Shown piece by piece: positions 34,044-43,789 of a DNA stretch of 64,000 nucleotides. The position numbers and the translations under genes were made by a program. The DNA is taken from NCBI RefSeq assembly GCF_003226895.2, contig NZ_PNJG02000006.1, positions 1 to 64,000 of the forward strand, in the 5' to 3' direction. Under the pieces are notes generated by a model that had not been told where the DNA came from, did no database searches, and worked only from the letters and a program-made list of their open reading frames with translations. Source of the DNA: Kocuria tytonis. GTDB lineage: Bacteria; Actinomycetota; Actinomycetes; Actinomycetales; Micrococcaceae. The stretch's first letter is position 1. Every line of letters begins with the position of its first letter.

Positions 34044-35767
34044 TGAGCTCCGTCCTCGAGAACACCCCGGCGCGCTCCCCCGAGCCCGCCGTGCGCCCCA
34101 GACCCCGGCGCGTCACCGAGCTGCTGCTCCTGGTGCTCGCCCTGGCCATCGGGGTGGGTGCGAACATCCTGGTGGACCCCGAGCAGCTGGCCAAGGACCC
34201 GGGGCACATCGTCCTGAGCGGTTCCGTGCTGGGCATCGGTGCGCTGCTGGTGCACGTGGTGCTATGGATCCGCGCCCGCTACGCGGACCCCTACCTGCTG
34301 CCGCTGGCCGTGACGCTGAACGGGCTGGGTCTGGCGATGATCCACCGCATCGACCTCTCCACCGGGCAGACCGCCGCGAACACCCAGGTGGTCTGGACCG
34401 CCGTGGCCATGCTCGTGTGCTGCGTGGTGCTGTGGTTCCTCAAGGACCACCGGCGGCTGCGCAACGTCACCTACATCATGCTGGTGGTCTCCGCGCTGCT
34501 CCTGGTGCTGCCCATGGTCCCGGGGCTCGGCGTGGAGATCAACGGCGCCCGGCTGTGGATCTCCGTGGCCGGACGCACCTTCCAGCCCGGTGAGATCGCG
34601 AAGATCACGCTGGCCGTCTTCTTCGCCGGCTACCTCTCCACCAACCGCGACCTGATCCTGCTGGCCGGACGGAAGATCGGCCCCGTGCGGCTGCCCCGCT
34701 TCCGGGACGTCGCCCCCATGCTCGCGGCGTGGGCCATCGCGATCGGCGTGCTGGTGCTGCAGAAGGACATGGGCACCGCCATCATGTTCTTCGGCCTGTT
34801 CCTGGCCATGATCTACCTGGCCACCGGCCGCCTGGGCTGGATCGTGCTGGGCGTGGTGCTCATGGCGGTGGGCGGCTTCGCGGCCAGCCGCGTGTTCTCC
34901 CACGTGGCCCTGCGCCTGGACGCGTGGCTGGACGCCTTCAACCCGGAGGTCTACGACCGCTCCCCGGGCGGCTCCGCGCAGATCGTGCAGGGGCTGTTCG
35001 GGCTCGCCTCCGGCGGGCTCTTCGGCAAGGGACTCGGGCAGGGCCGCCCGGACCTCGTCTCCTACTCCAACTCGGACATGATCATCACGGCCTTCGGCGA
35101 GGAGCTCGGCCTGCTCGGGCTCGGTGCCATCCTCGTCATGTTCCTGATCTTCGCCACGCGCGGTCTGCGCGCGGCACTGGGCACCCGCGACGCGTTCGGC
35201 AAGCTGCTGGCCGCCGGGCTGTCCGCCCTGATGGTGCTGCAGCTGCTCGTCGTGATCGGCGGTGTCACCCGGCTGCTGCCGCTGACCGGTCTGACCACCC
35301 CGTTCATGTCCGCCGGCGGATCCTCGCTGCTGTCCAACTGGATCATCGTGGCCATCCTGCTGGCCATCTCCCACGGCGCCCGCCGCCCGGTGGTCACCGG
35401 GCCCGCCACCGACGAGGACCTCGCGTCCTTCGAGCGTCGCCGCCGGGCCCGCGAGGAGCAGCGCGCCCGGGACCGCGGGCCGGTGGCCGCCGGGGCCGCG
35501 GACCGCGAGCCCCTCACGGAGCCCACGCGTGCCACGGCGCTGACGTCCTCGGGCGCGCCCCACGACGCCGCGGAACCGGACTTCCCGGACTCGGGTTCCG
35601 CCACGGAGGCCATGTCCCGCATCACGGAGCGCTCGAGCGGCTCCACCGCTCCCGGGCGCCACGGCGCCGGGGGGCCCGGCAGCGCGGCGCCCCGGGCGAC
35701 GTCGCCCGCGGCCACCGGCGACGAGCCCACCCGGGGCGCGGCCGAGCAGGAAGGAGGGACCCCGTGA
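34043..35767 (+). CDS. rodA: RodA/FtsW SEDS peptidoglycan glycosyltransferase
   Basis: 574 residues from ATG 34043, which shares a base with the pstP stop. Ten or more membrane helices carry SEDS motifs, including 'NGARLWI', Gln-Pro-Gly-Glu-Ile and 'MSAGGSSLLSNW'. It polymerises lipid II into glycan strands, together with the class B PBP encoded next. About 120 residues of disordered, Ala/Pro/Arg-rich cytoplasmic tail extend beyond the last helix, longer than usual. The stop overlaps pbpA (GTGA). Confidence 0.95.
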   Translation: MSSVLENTPARSPEPAVRPRPRRVTELLLLVLALAIGVGANILVDPEQLAKDPGHIVLSGSVLGIGALLVHVVLWIRARYADPYLLPLAVTLNGLGLAMIHRIDLSTGQTAANTQVVWTAVAMLVCCVVLWFLKDHRRLRNVTYIMLVVSALLLVLPMVPGLGVEINGARLWISVAGRTFQPGEIAKITLAVFFAGYLSTNRDLILLAGRKIGPVRLPRFRDVAPMLAAWAIAIGVLVLQKDMGTAIMFFGLFLAMIYLATGRLGWIVLGVVLMAVGGFAASRVFSHVALRLDAWLDAFNPEVYDRSPGGSAQIVQGLFGLASGGLFGKGLGQGRPDLVSYSNSDMIITAFGEELGLLGLGAILVMFLIFATRGLRAALGTRDAFGKLLAAGLSALMVLQLLVVIGGVTRLLPLTGLTTPFMSAGGSSLLSNWIIVAILLAISHGARRPVVTGPATDEDLASFERRRRAREEQRARDRGPVAAGAADREPLTEPTRATALTSSGAPHDAAEPDFPDSGSATEAMSRITERSSGSTAPGRHGAGGPGSAAPRATSPAATGDEPTRGAAEQEGGTP

Positions 35768-37206
35768 ACAAGGCGATCCGCAGGATGTGGCTGATGGTCG
35801 TGGCCATCGTGACCGTGCTGCTGCTGACCCTGACCTACGTGCAGTTCTTCGCGGCCGACGCCCTCCAGGCCAACCCGTGGAACAACCGCACCCTGTACGA
35901 GCAGTTCGGGCAGGACCGCGGCTCGATCCTGGTGGGCGGCAAGGAGATCGCCAAGTCCGTCCCCGCGGACGACGACTTCGAGAACCAGCGGATCTACTCC
36001 GACTCCCCGCTGTACTCGGACCTCACCGGGTACTTCTCCCTGGTGTACGGCGCCACCGGGCTGGAGTCCGCCATGGGCGACGAGCTCTCCGGCGCCTCCG
36101 ACGACCAGTTCTACGACCGCGTGATGTCCCTGTTCTCCGGGGACCAGCCCAAGGGCGCCTCCGTGGAGCTGACCCTGGACCCCGAGCTGCAGCAGGTGGC
36201 GTACGACGCCCTGGGCGGGCACAACGGCTCGATCGTGGCCGTGGACCCCCGGACGGGTGAGGTCAAGGCCATGGTCTCCCGCAAGAGCTACGACGCGAAC
36301 ACCATGTCCTCCCACGACACGGACAAGGTGGTGGCCGCCGCCAAGGACCTCAACTCGGATCCGGACAAGCCGCTCGTGAACCGCGCGATCGGAGGGGACC
36401 TCTACGCGCCCGGTTCCACGTTCAAACTCATCGACACCGTGGCGGCCCTGGAGTCCGGCAAGTACACCACGGACTCCACGCTGGACAACCCCGGCGAGCT
36501 GCCCCTGCCGGACACGAACGTGACCCTGCCGAACTACCGGCAGGGCGGCTGCTCGGCCCGCACGCGGGTGAACCTGCAGTTCGCCCTGGAGCAGTCCTGC
36601 AACACGCCGTTCGCGCAGATCGCCATGGACCTGGGCCAGGACAGGCTCCGCCAGACCGCACAGAACTTCGGGTACGGCCAGGAACTGAGCCTGCCCCTGC
36701 AGGTCACCCCGTCCGTGTTCCCCGAGGACATGAACCAGGCGCAGGTGGCGCTGTCCTCCATCGGCCAGTACGACGTCCGCACCACCCCGCTGCAGGTGGC
36801 CATGGCCTCCGCTGCCATCGCCAACGACGGTGTGATGATGAAGCCCAGCCTGGTCAAGAACGTCCGCTCCTCCGACCTCTCGGTGATCGACCAGTTCAAG
36901 GCCGAGCAGCTGCGCCGCTCCACGGACGCCGAGACCGCACACACCGTCAAGGACCTGATGACCTCCGTGGTGGACAACGGCATCGCCTCCGGTGCCGCCG
37001 TTCCCGGGGTGAAGGTGGCCGGCAAGACGGGCACGGCGGAGATCGGCAAGGACGGATTGAATGATTCGTGGTTCACTGGATTCGCGCCCGCCGATGACCC
37101 CCAGTTGGCAGTGGCAGTAGTCGTCGAGGACGTGGACGTCACCACAGGGTCCTCCCTGACCAGCCCCAGCGCACGGCAACTCTTCGAGGCGGTGTTGAAC
37201 AAGTGA
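35764..37206 (+). CDS. pbpA: Class B penicillin-binding protein (PbpA)
   Basis: 480 residues from GTG 35764. An N-terminal membrane anchor (about 5-30) and a dimerisation domain precede the transpeptidase: Ser-Thr-Phe-Lys near 218, Ser-Cys-Asn near 278 and Lys-Thr-Gly-Thr near 421. It cross-links peptidoglycan made by the SEDS partner. The start overlaps rodA and the stop overlaps pknA (GTGA), so all three are translationally coupled. Confidence 0.96.
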   Translation: MNKAIRRMWLMVVAIVTVLLLTLTYVQFFAADALQANPWNNRTLYEQFGQDRGSILVGGKEIAKSVPADDDFENQRIYSDSPLYSDLTGYFSLVYGATGLESAMGDELSGASDDQFYDRVMSLFSGDQPKGASVELTLDPELQQVAYDALGGHNGSIVAVDPRTGEVKAMVSRKSYDANTMSSHDTDKVVAAAKDLNSDPDKPLVNRAIGGDLYAPGSTFKLIDTVAALESGKYTTDSTLDNPGELPLPDTNVTLPNYRQGGCSARTRVNLQFALEQSCNTPFAQIAMDLGQDRLRQTAQNFGYGQELSLPLQVTPSVFPEDMNQAQVALSSIGQYDVRTTPLQVAMASAAIANDGVMMKPSLVKNVRSSDLSVIDQFKAEQLRRSTDAETAHTVKDLMTSVVDNGIASGAAVPGVKVAGKTGTAEIGKDGLNDSWFTGFAPADDPQLAVAVVVEDVDVTTGSSLTSPSARQLFEAVLNK

Positions 37207-38999
37207 GACCATCGTCGAACACCATCCTGGGCGGTCGTTACGCGCTCACGGAACGAATTGCCATTGGCGGCATGGGCGAGGTGTGGAAGGCCAAGGACCA
37301 GGTCCTGGGCCGCATCGTGGCCGTGAAGATCCTCAAGGACGAGTACAACGGGGACCCCACGTTCCTGCAGCGCTTCCGGGCGGAGGCCCGCCACACGGCG
37401 CTGCTGAACCACCCGGGTGTGGCCAACGTCTTCGACTACGGCGAGGACGAGGGTTCCGCGTTCCTCGTCATGGAACTTGTCCCCGGCGAGCCGCTGTCCA
37501 ACATCATCGACCGGCAGAAGTCGCTGGACCCTGACACGGTCCTCAACTACATCGGTCAGACCGCTCGCGCGCTGGCCGCCGCCCACGCCCAGGGTCTCGT
37601 GCACCGGGACGTGAAGCCCGGGAACCTGATCATCACCCCGGACAACCGCGTGAAGGTCACGGACTTCGGGATCGCCCGGCTCGCGGACCAGGTGCCGCTG
37701 ACGGCCACGGGCCAGGTCATGGGCACCGCCCAGTACCTCGCGCCCGAGCAGGCCACCGGCCAGACCGCCACGGGTCCCTCGGACATCTACTCGCTGGGAA
37801 TCATCGGCTACGAGCTGCTCGCGGGGCGGCGTCCCTTCACCGGGGAGTCGCAGATCGCGATCGCCCTGGCGCAGGTCAACGACAACCCTCCGCCGCTGCC
37901 GGACTCCATCCCGGAACCGGTGCGCGCGCTCATCATGTCCATGCTCGCCAAGGACCCGGAGGACCGCCCGGAGAACGCGGGCAAGCTCGCCAACGCCGTG
38001 GACGCGCTGCGCCGCGGCGACGTGCGCTCCGCCGTGGCCATGGTGCCGGGGATGGCGCCGTTCCTCTCCGAGAGCTACTCCGACGACGACCAGCCCACCG
38101 AGGCCATGGCGCCGGTCCCCGGACCGAGCACCCGGGCGCTGTCCGGCACGGCGGCGTCGTCCACCGTGGGCACGGGTTCCGCCGCGGCCGCCGCGCGCCC
38201 GGACCCCCGGTACAGCGCCCACCCCTCCACCGCCCAGTTCGACGCCGTGGACCAGACCCGGCGCTCGAGCGGTTCGTCCCCCGGCGGGCGAGAGAAGCGC
38301 TCGGTGTGGGCCTGGCTGCTGCCGCTGCTGGCGCTGCTCGTGGTCCTTCTGCTGGCCGGGGTGTGGTTCTTCTCCACCCGGGACTCCTCGGACGCCCCGG
38401 CTCCGGGCACGGTCACGTCCTCCACGGTGAGCCCCACCAGGGCGAACACCGTCGCCCTGCCCCGCAAGACCGTGGGACGCAACGCGGAGCAGGTCTCCGA
38501 CGAGATCGTGGCGCTGGGCGTGAACGTGGACAAGCGGCTGCAGCAGGGCACGGGACAGCCGGACAACACCGTGGTCGCCTCGGATCCCGAGGGCGGGGCC
38601 ACGGTGGAGATCGGCTCGACCGTGGTCCTCACCGTGGCGTGGACCCCCGGCTCCGATGCCGGCCAGGGCGCGGTCCCGAGCGGTGACGCCGCGTCGTCGG
38701 CGCCTTCGAGGACCGAGCCCGCCCAGGAGCAGACGCCCTCGGCGCCGGCGCAGAGCGCGGTCCCCTCCGCCCCCGCGGCCCCGAGCGGGGGGAACGACAA
38801 CGCGGACTCCGGCGGCGCGGGCGACGGCGCCGGCAACGGTGCCGCCCCGACCGCGGCCCCCTCCGCCGGTACGGTGGAGGACACCACGACCGGCGTGCAG
38901 GCCGGTGCGACCCCCGGGGCCGGCACCTCCGTGCAGGACACGGGGGTCGTGGCGAACCCCGGAGCAACCGGTGGCGCGACCAGCGGCACGGGCGGGTAG
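37203..38999 (+). CDS. pknA: Ser/Thr protein kinase PknA with an extracellular PASTA-like domain
   Basis: 598 residues from GTG 37203. The kinase domain (about 10-275) has Gly-Gly-Met-Gly-Glu-Val, Val-Ala-Val-Lys, 'HRDVKPGN' and Asp-Phe-Gly. After a linker comes one membrane helix (about 366-388), then a single PASTA-like repeat (about 415-480) and a long Ala/Gly/Ser/Pro-rich tail. Mycobacterial PknA has no PASTA domain, so this kinase may sense muropeptides or lipid II itself. Confidence 0.93.
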   Translation: MRPSSNTILGGRYALTERIAIGGMGEVWKAKDQVLGRIVAVKILKDEYNGDPTFLQRFRAEARHTALLNHPGVANVFDYGEDEGSAFLVMELVPGEPLSNIIDRQKSLDPDTVLNYIGQTARALAAAHAQGLVHRDVKPGNLIITPDNRVKVTDFGIARLADQVPLTATGQVMGTAQYLAPEQATGQTATGPSDIYSLGIIGYELLAGRRPFTGESQIAIALAQVNDNPPPLPDSIPEPVRALIMSMLAKDPEDRPENAGKLANAVDALRRGDVRSAVAMVPGMAPFLSESYSDDDQPTEAMAPVPGPSTRALSGTAASSTVGTGSAAAAARPDPRYSAHPSTAQFDAVDQTRRSSGSSPGGREKRSVWAWLLPLLALLVVLLLAGVWFFSTRDSSDAPAPGTVTSSTVSPTRANTVALPRKTVGRNAEQVSDEIVALGVNVDKRLQQGTGQPDNTVVASDPEGGATVEIGSTVVLTVAWTPGSDAGQGAVPSGDAASSAPSRTEPAQEQTPSAPAQSAVPSAPAAPSGGNDNADSGGAGDGAGNGAAPTAAPSAGTVEDTTTGVQAGATPGAGTSVQDTGVVANPGATGGATSGTGG

Positions 39000-39004
39000 G
39001 GACC

Positions 39005-40999
39005 ATGGGGACGCCTTCGACTCCTGACCTCATCAACGACCGCTACGAGGTCGGCGAGGTCATCGGCCGCGGTGGCATGGCCACGGTGCACGTGGGCCAG
39101 GACGTCCGGCTGGGGCGGCGGGTGGCCATCAAGATCCTGCGTCCCGAGCTCGCCGCGGACGAGTCGTTCCACGAGCGGTTCCAGCGCGAGGCCCACGCGG
39201 TGGCGTCCCTGAACCACCACTCCATCGTGGCGATCTACGACACCGGGGAGATCCAGCCGCAGGGCCCGGACGGGGTGCTGCGCCCGTACATCGTCATGGA
39301 GCACGTCCCCGGGCAGACGCTGCGGGAGCTGATCCACGGGCCGGGGGTCACCCCCGGACAGGCCGTCGAGTACATGCTCGGGATCATGGACGCCCTGTCC
39401 TTCAGCCACCGCGCCGGGATCGTGCACCGGGACATCAAGCCCGCCAACGTGAAGGTCACCCCCGACGGCGGCGTGAAGGTCATGGACTTCGGGATCGCGC
39501 GCGCCGTGGAGGACACCCGGGCGGCCCTCACGCAGTCCCAGGCGGTGCTCGGCACCGCCCAGTACCTCTCCCCCGAGCAGGCGCGCGGCGTGGCCGTGGA
39601 CCCCCGCTCGGACCTCTACTCCGCCGCGTGCGTGCTCTTCGAGATGCTCACCGGCCGCGCCCCGTTCGTGGGCGAATCCTCCGTGGCAATCGCCGCGCAG
39701 CACGTGCGGGATGCGCCCCCGGCGCCGTCGGCACTGAATCCGCAGCTGCCCCCCGCCGTGGACCGCTTCATGGAGCGGGCGCTCGCCAAGAACCCGCAGG
39801 ACCGCTTCGCGGACGCCGCCGAGATGCGCCGGGCCCTGCGGCAGCTCGCGGGCGAGCTGCCCGGTGATCTCGGGGCCACCCGCCCCGTGGACGCCACCGA
39901 CGCCGCCGACCCCAGCACCAAGACCCTGCCGGCCGTGGGCGCGGGCGCCCCCGCTGCGGCCGTGACCGCCGCCGGCCGCAGCGAGGACACGGAGGACACC
40001 GAGGCCGCCGACCTCACCGCCGCGCAGGCCGGGCGCTTCGATCCCGACGGCGACGCCGCCCCCGCGCCCGCCCGGGCCACCGCACCGCCGCGCCGTCGGC
40101 GGCGCTGGCTGCTGCCGCTGGTCCTCGTCCTGCTGCTCTCGCTGCTCGGGGTGGGCACGGTCCTGGGCGTCCAGTGGTGGCAGGGCCAGCGGGTGGAGCA
40201 GGTGGCACGGGTCGGTGTTCCCCAGGTGGTGGGCATGGACAGCACCACCGCGGAGAACACCCTGCGGGACGCCGGTCTCGAGCCGTCGTTCACCACCAGG
40301 CACAGTGACAGCGTGCCCGACAAGCACGTGATCAGCACGGACCCCGCGTCCGGCACCGAGGTGGACCGGAACTCCCCCGTGGCCGTGGTGGTGTCCGAGG
40401 GCCCGGAGAGCGTGCAGGTCCCGGGCGACCTCGCGGGCCGGCCCCTGGAGCACGCCCGCCAGTCCATCCAGCACGCGGGCCTCACGGTGGGTCCCGTCAG
40501 CACGGTCAACAGCGCCACGGCGGCGCAGAACGTGGTGCTCTCCTCCGATCCCGCCCCGGGCGCGTCCGTGGCCAGGGGCAGCGCGGTCGGGCTGCAGGTG
40601 TCCTCCGGCAAGGTCACGGTCCCGGACGTGGTGGGCAGCAGCCGGGCGGACGCGGAGCGGGCCCTGCAGGCGGACGACGTCCGGCTCGACTCCGACGTGG
40701 TGGTCCGCGAGACGGAGGAGGCCGAGACCGGCACCGTGCTGGAGCAGTCCGCGCCCGCCGGGTCCTCCGTGGCTCAGGGATCCACGATCACCCTCACGGT
40801 GGCCCGCAAGGTCTCCCCCACGCCGGCGCCCGTTCCCACGCCCTCGGCGACCGCGACGGAAACCCCGGACCCGGAGGAGACCGCGGAGCCCACGCCAGCG
40901 CCCACGCAACCGGAGCCGAGCGTTCCGGCGCCCACGGCCACGCAGCCTGCCCCGCAACCCACCCCGCGGCCCACGGGAACGAGCGGCGAGAACGGCTGA
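39005..40999 (+). CDS. pknB: Ser/Thr protein kinase PknB with three PASTA repeats
   Basis: 664 residues from ATG 39005. The kinase domain (about 10-280) has Gly-Arg-Gly-Gly-Met-Ala, 'HRDIKPAN', Asp-Phe-Gly-Ile-Ala and Gly-Thr-Ala-Gln-Tyr. The membrane helix is at about 362-385; three PASTA repeats (about 400-465, 467-532, 533-600) and a Pro/Thr-rich tail lie outside. It senses peptidoglycan fragments or lipid II and phosphorylates division and wall-synthesis proteins. Mycobacterial PknB has four PASTA repeats. Confidence 0.95.
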   Translation: MGTPSTPDLINDRYEVGEVIGRGGMATVHVGQDVRLGRRVAIKILRPELAADESFHERFQREAHAVASLNHHSIVAIYDTGEIQPQGPDGVLRPYIVMEHVPGQTLRELIHGPGVTPGQAVEYMLGIMDALSFSHRAGIVHRDIKPANVKVTPDGGVKVMDFGIARAVEDTRAALTQSQAVLGTAQYLSPEQARGVAVDPRSDLYSAACVLFEMLTGRAPFVGESSVAIAAQHVRDAPPAPSALNPQLPPAVDRFMERALAKNPQDRFADAAEMRRALRQLAGELPGDLGATRPVDATDAADPSTKTLPAVGAGAPAAAVTAAGRSEDTEDTEAADLTAAQAGRFDPDGDAAPAPARATAPPRRRRRWLLPLVLVLLLSLLGVGTVLGVQWWQGQRVEQVARVGVPQVVGMDSTTAENTLRDAGLEPSFTTRHSDSVPDKHVISTDPASGTEVDRNSPVAVVVSEGPESVQVPGDLAGRPLEHARQSIQHAGLTVGPVSTVNSATAAQNVVLSSDPAPGASVARGSAVGLQVSSGKVTVPDVVGSSRADAERALQADDVRLDSDVVVRETEEAETGTVLEQSAPAGSSVAQGSTITLTVARKVSPTPAPVPTPSATATETPDPEETAEPTPAPTQPEPSVPAPTATQPAPQPTPRPTGTSGENG

Positions 41000-41146
41000 T
41001 CCCAGCTCCCCGGGGCACGGCGGTGCGGAATTCTTCCGGCGGTGACGAGACCGTGGCGGTCCGACGAGCCGGACCGGGCAGTGGTCAGGGAGCCGCCCGG
41101 GGCGCGCAGCGGCCCACGGCGGTGACCGGCGGATCCGGAACGGCGC

Positions 41147-41788
41147 TCAGGCGGTCATGAGCGGGGACAGCCCCGCGGCCGCGGCGGCCGCGCCGTGCTG
41201 GCCGACCTCCTCCAGCCAGTTGCCGAGCATGAGGTAGCCGCCCTCCGTGAGCACGGACTCGGGGTGGAACTGCACGCCGTGCAGCGGGGCGGTGCGGTGC
41301 CGGAGCCCCATGACCACCTGGCCGTCGTCCGTGGTGGCGGTGACCTCCAGGCAGTCCGGGACGCTGTCCGCGGCCACGGCCAGGGAGTGGTACCGCGTGG
41401 CGGTGAACGGGGAGGGGACGGACGCGAACACGCTGTCCCCGCCGTGGACCAGCTGGGACGTCTTGCCGTGCATGAGCTGCTGTGCGTGACCCACGCGGGC
41501 GCCGTAGACCTCCCCCAGGGCCTGGTGGCCCAGGCACACGCCCAGGAGCGGGGTGCGGGTCTGCTCCGCCCAGCGGATCAGGTCCGAGCACACACCGGCG
41601 TCCGCGGGTGCACCCGGCCCCGGGGACAGCAGCACGCCCTGGTGCTCGCCGGCCAGGGCCGTGGCTGCGGCGACGTCGAGGTCGTCGTTGCGCACCACCG
41701 TGGTCTGCGCACCCAGCTGCTGGAGGTAACCCACCAGCGTGTAGACAAAGCTGTCGTAGTTGTCCACGACGAGAATCTTCACAGACAC
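41147..41788 (-). CDS. pabA: Glutamine amidotransferase of anthranilate/aminodeoxychorismate synthase
   Basis: 213 residues from GTG 41788, with AGGAG seven bases upstream. Class I amidotransferase with catalytic Cys in 'GVCLGHQ' near residue 84 and His/Glu in His-Pro-Glu-Ser near 176, plus the oxyanion motif 'LSPGPG'. It supplies ammonia from glutamine for p-aminobenzoate (folate) or anthranilate (tryptophan) synthesis; the lone position near pknB matches the gene annotated trpG or pabA in other Actinobacteria. Which pathway it serves cannot be decided here. Confidence 0.92.
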   Translation of the reverse strand: MSVKILVVDNYDSFVYTLVGYLQQLGAQTTVVRNDDLDVAAATALAGEHQGVLLSPGPGAPADAGVCSDLIRWAEQTRTPLLGVCLGHQALGEVYGARVGHAQQLMHGKTSQLVHGGDSVFASVPSPFTATRYHSLAVAADSVPDCLEVTATTDDGQVVMGLRHRTAPLHGVQFHPESVLTEGGYLMLGNWLEEVGQHGAAAAAAGLSPLMTA

Positions 41789-41976
41789 TCAAGAACTCCT
41801 GCGGGTTCACCGGTTGAAAGAACTCGCGCAAGTCTACGCCCGCACGGACGGATAGACTGAACGCTGATTCCGCACCGGGGACGGACCCGGGACCACCGGC
41901 GGGCCGCCACGGGCCCCGGGCCCGCTCCGACGGCACCGGGTCCGGGAGGCCCACGCAGCAGGAGGATTGATCAGCA

Positions 41977-42672
41977 GTGTCCCAGCCCAAGAAGCGCTTC
42001 GGCAGGTCCCGCAACGCCCAGGAGGACACGCAGCAGTTCACCCTCACGGAACGCGACAGGGAGCTCGCGGCCCTGGCCGCTGAGATCCTGCCCCGCAACA
42101 GTGCCGCCGCCTCGTTCGAGCGCACGGCCACGCGCAACGCCGGCTCCACCTCCGTGGCCGCGCGGGACGCGGTGGCGGACACGGCCCCCGCCGAGGACAC
42201 CACGGAGCTCGACGACGCCCCGGAGACCGCCGGGGCACCGGACGCGCAGTCCGTCTCCCGGAAGAAGCGCGGCCGGGCGGCGCGTGCGGCGGGCACGGCG
42301 TCGTCGTCGTCCGCTGCGGAGCACGACGCCGCCGCGCCGGCTCCCGCGGGCGAGGCCACCCCTCCCGCAGACGCGCCGGAGGAGACCCCCGCGCAGACGA
42401 AGGCCCGCATCAAGGCACGCCGGGACGCCGAGCGCCGGGAGGCCAAGGCCGCGAAGGCCGAGGCCCGTGCCCGCCGCGCGGACGACTACCGGCCCACCCC
42501 GCTGTGGTTCAAGGTGATCATGATCGGGCTGATGATCCTGGGTCTGCTGTGGATCATCACCTACTACCTGTTCCAAGGCGTGGTCCCCATCCCGGGGATC
42601 GGCGTGTGGAACCTCGTGATCGGGCTGGGATTCATGCTCTCCGGGCTCATCATGGCCACGCAGTGGCGATGA
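41977..42672 (+). CDS. crgA: Cell division protein CrgA with a long N-terminal extension
   Basis: 231 residues from GTG 41977; AGGAGG lies 11 bases upstream and TAGACT at 41853-41858 may be the -10. The last 65 residues are a normal CrgA: Arg-Pro-Thr-Pro-Leu-Trp-Phe-Lys, two membrane helices joined by 'FQGVVPIPGIGVWN'. CrgA helps place FtsZ, FtsI and FtsQ at the septum. About 165 extra residues, Ala/Glu/Arg-rich with a probable charged helix at 135-165, precede it; typical family members are 80-100 residues. Confidence 0.9.
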   Translation: MSQPKKRFGRSRNAQEDTQQFTLTERDRELAALAAEILPRNSAAASFERTATRNAGSTSVAARDAVADTAPAEDTTELDDAPETAGAPDAQSVSRKKRGRAARAAGTASSSSAAEHDAAAPAPAGEATPPADAPEETPAQTKARIKARRDAERREAKAAKAEARARRADDYRPTPLWFKVIMIGLMILGLLWIITYYLFQGVVPIPGIGVWNLVIGLGFMLSGLIMATQWR

Positions 42673-42986
42673 ACCGGGCACCCGGCCCGCACGAGAGCCC
42701 GGCCCAGGACCCGCAGGAACCGGGACGGCACGCGGGGCAGCACCCGGCGCCCTCGTCCTCCCCGGGCTCGGAGCCAGGGCGGACCCCGGACGGCGCCGCG
42801 GCTCCCGCGGGCGCGCGCCCCGGCCCCCTTGCGGAGGACGCCGCCCAGCCTGCGGACAGCGAGCGGAGCGGCCGCGAGAGGCACCACATCAACCCCGCGC
42901 GCATGGAGGTGCGGGTGCGCCGCATCGCCCTGCTGGGGCTCGTGCTGGTCCCGCTGATCTACTTCATCGTGCAGTCGCTGCACTAG
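42669..42986 (+). CDS. Small single-pass membrane protein, unknown function
   Basis: 105 residues from ATG 42669, overlapping the crgA stop by ATGA. A Pro/Gly/Ala-rich hydrophilic N-terminus of about 80 residues leads to one C-terminal membrane helix ('IALLGLVLVPLIYFIVQ'). I do not recognise the family. Coupling to crgA suggests a division- or envelope-related role. Confidence 0.65.
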   Translation: MNRAPGPHESPAQDPQEPGRHAGQHPAPSSSPGSEPGRTPDGAAAPAGARPGPLAEDAAQPADSERSGRERHHINPARMEVRVRRIALLGLVLVPLIYFIVQSLH

Positions 42987-43012
42987 CCGCGCCCCTGCCC
43001 CACGGAACGCAA

Positions 43013-43046
43013 GTGCCCCGCCGGTCGGACAACCGGTGGGGCACTG
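43013..43046. terminator. Terminator between the crgA unit and yceI
   Basis: A 14-bp stem with one G-U pair and loop CGGACA separates two convergent genes; it can serve both directions. Confidence 0.85.
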
Positions 43047-43097
43047 TTCACGTGGGGAGCGAGTCGCTCGGGCGCGAGATGCTCAGGTGCGAGTCGT

Positions 43098-43652
43098 TTA
43101 GTTGGCGGACTCCGGAGCGGTGAACTCCACGTCCAGGTCGATGCGCACCTTGTCGGAGACCATGACCCCGCCGGCCTCGAGGGCGGCGTTCCAGGTCACA
43201 TTGAACTCTTTGCGGGAGATCGAGGTGGAGGCGGTGAAGCCCGCGCGGGTGGTGCCGAAGGCGTCCACGGCCACGCCGTTGAACTCGGCGTCCAGCTTCA
43301 CGGGCTTGGTCACGCCACGCAGGGTGAGCTCGCCGGTCACGGTGCCCTCACCGTCGTTGAGCTCCAGGCCGGTGATCTTATAGGTCATCTGCGGGTGGTT
43401 CTCCACGTCGAAGAACTCGGCCGAGCGCACGTGGTTGTCGCGGGTCTCGTTCTTGGTGTCCACGGAGTTCATCCCCACGGCCACCTGGCCGTTGGACTGC
43501 GAAGCGTCCTTGGCCACGTTGAGTTCACCGGAGACGTCGCTGAACACACCGCGCACCTTGGAGATACCGGCGTGGCGGACGGAGAACGCGACCTCCGTGT
43601 GGGCAGGGTCCAGGGTCCAGGTTCCGGGGGTCATACCTTCGAGCGTGGTCAT
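43098..43652 (-). CDS. yceI: YceI family lipocalin-like protein
   Basis: 184 residues from ATG 43652, with AAGGAG upstream. The sequence starts 'PGTWTLDPAHTEVAFSVRHAGISKVRG', typical of YceI, and continues as an eight-stranded barrel that binds polyisoprenoids. No signal peptide is present, so this copy is cytoplasmic, as in most Actinobacteria. Carotenoid or quinone binding is possible given the carotenoid genes a few kb away, but that is inference. It has a near-consensus promoter with an overlapping inverted repeat. Confidence 0.93.
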   Translation of the reverse strand: MTTLEGMTPGTWTLDPAHTEVAFSVRHAGISKVRGVFSDVSGELNVAKDASQSNGQVAVGMNSVDTKNETRDNHVRSAEFFDVENHPQMTYKITGLELNDGEGTVTGELTLRGVTKPVKLDAEFNGVAVDAFGTTRAGFTASTSISRKEFNVTWNAALEAGGVMVSDKVRIDLDVEFTAPESAN

Positions 43653-43679
43653 TCGTTTCTCCTTGGCATCGGGCGGCCT

Positions 43680-43728
43680 AATTGGTTGCTTCGGAAACTA
43701 ATTTACGACCCGCTGTTTGATGCGTCAA
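43680..43728 (-). promoter_or_regulatory. yceI promoter with operator-like inverted repeat
   Basis: Minus strand: TTGACG (43728-43723), 17-base spacer, TAAATT (43705-43700). An imperfect inverted repeat, AATTGGTTGC-TTCG-GAAACTAATT (8 of 10 matches, 43680-43703), overlaps the -10 and the expected start site, a good place for repression. Confidence 0.7.
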
Positions 43729-43789
43729 CCTATTCTGGAGAAAACTTTGGGTGAACAGCGTCACACACGGCACCGTGAAGGCCCGCCCG

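Noticed and set aside
38075-40957. 960-codon open frame on the minus strand
   Set aside because: It lies wholly antisense to pknA and pknB, whose motifs are clear. Long antisense frames arise from the GC-rich third codon positions of real genes here.
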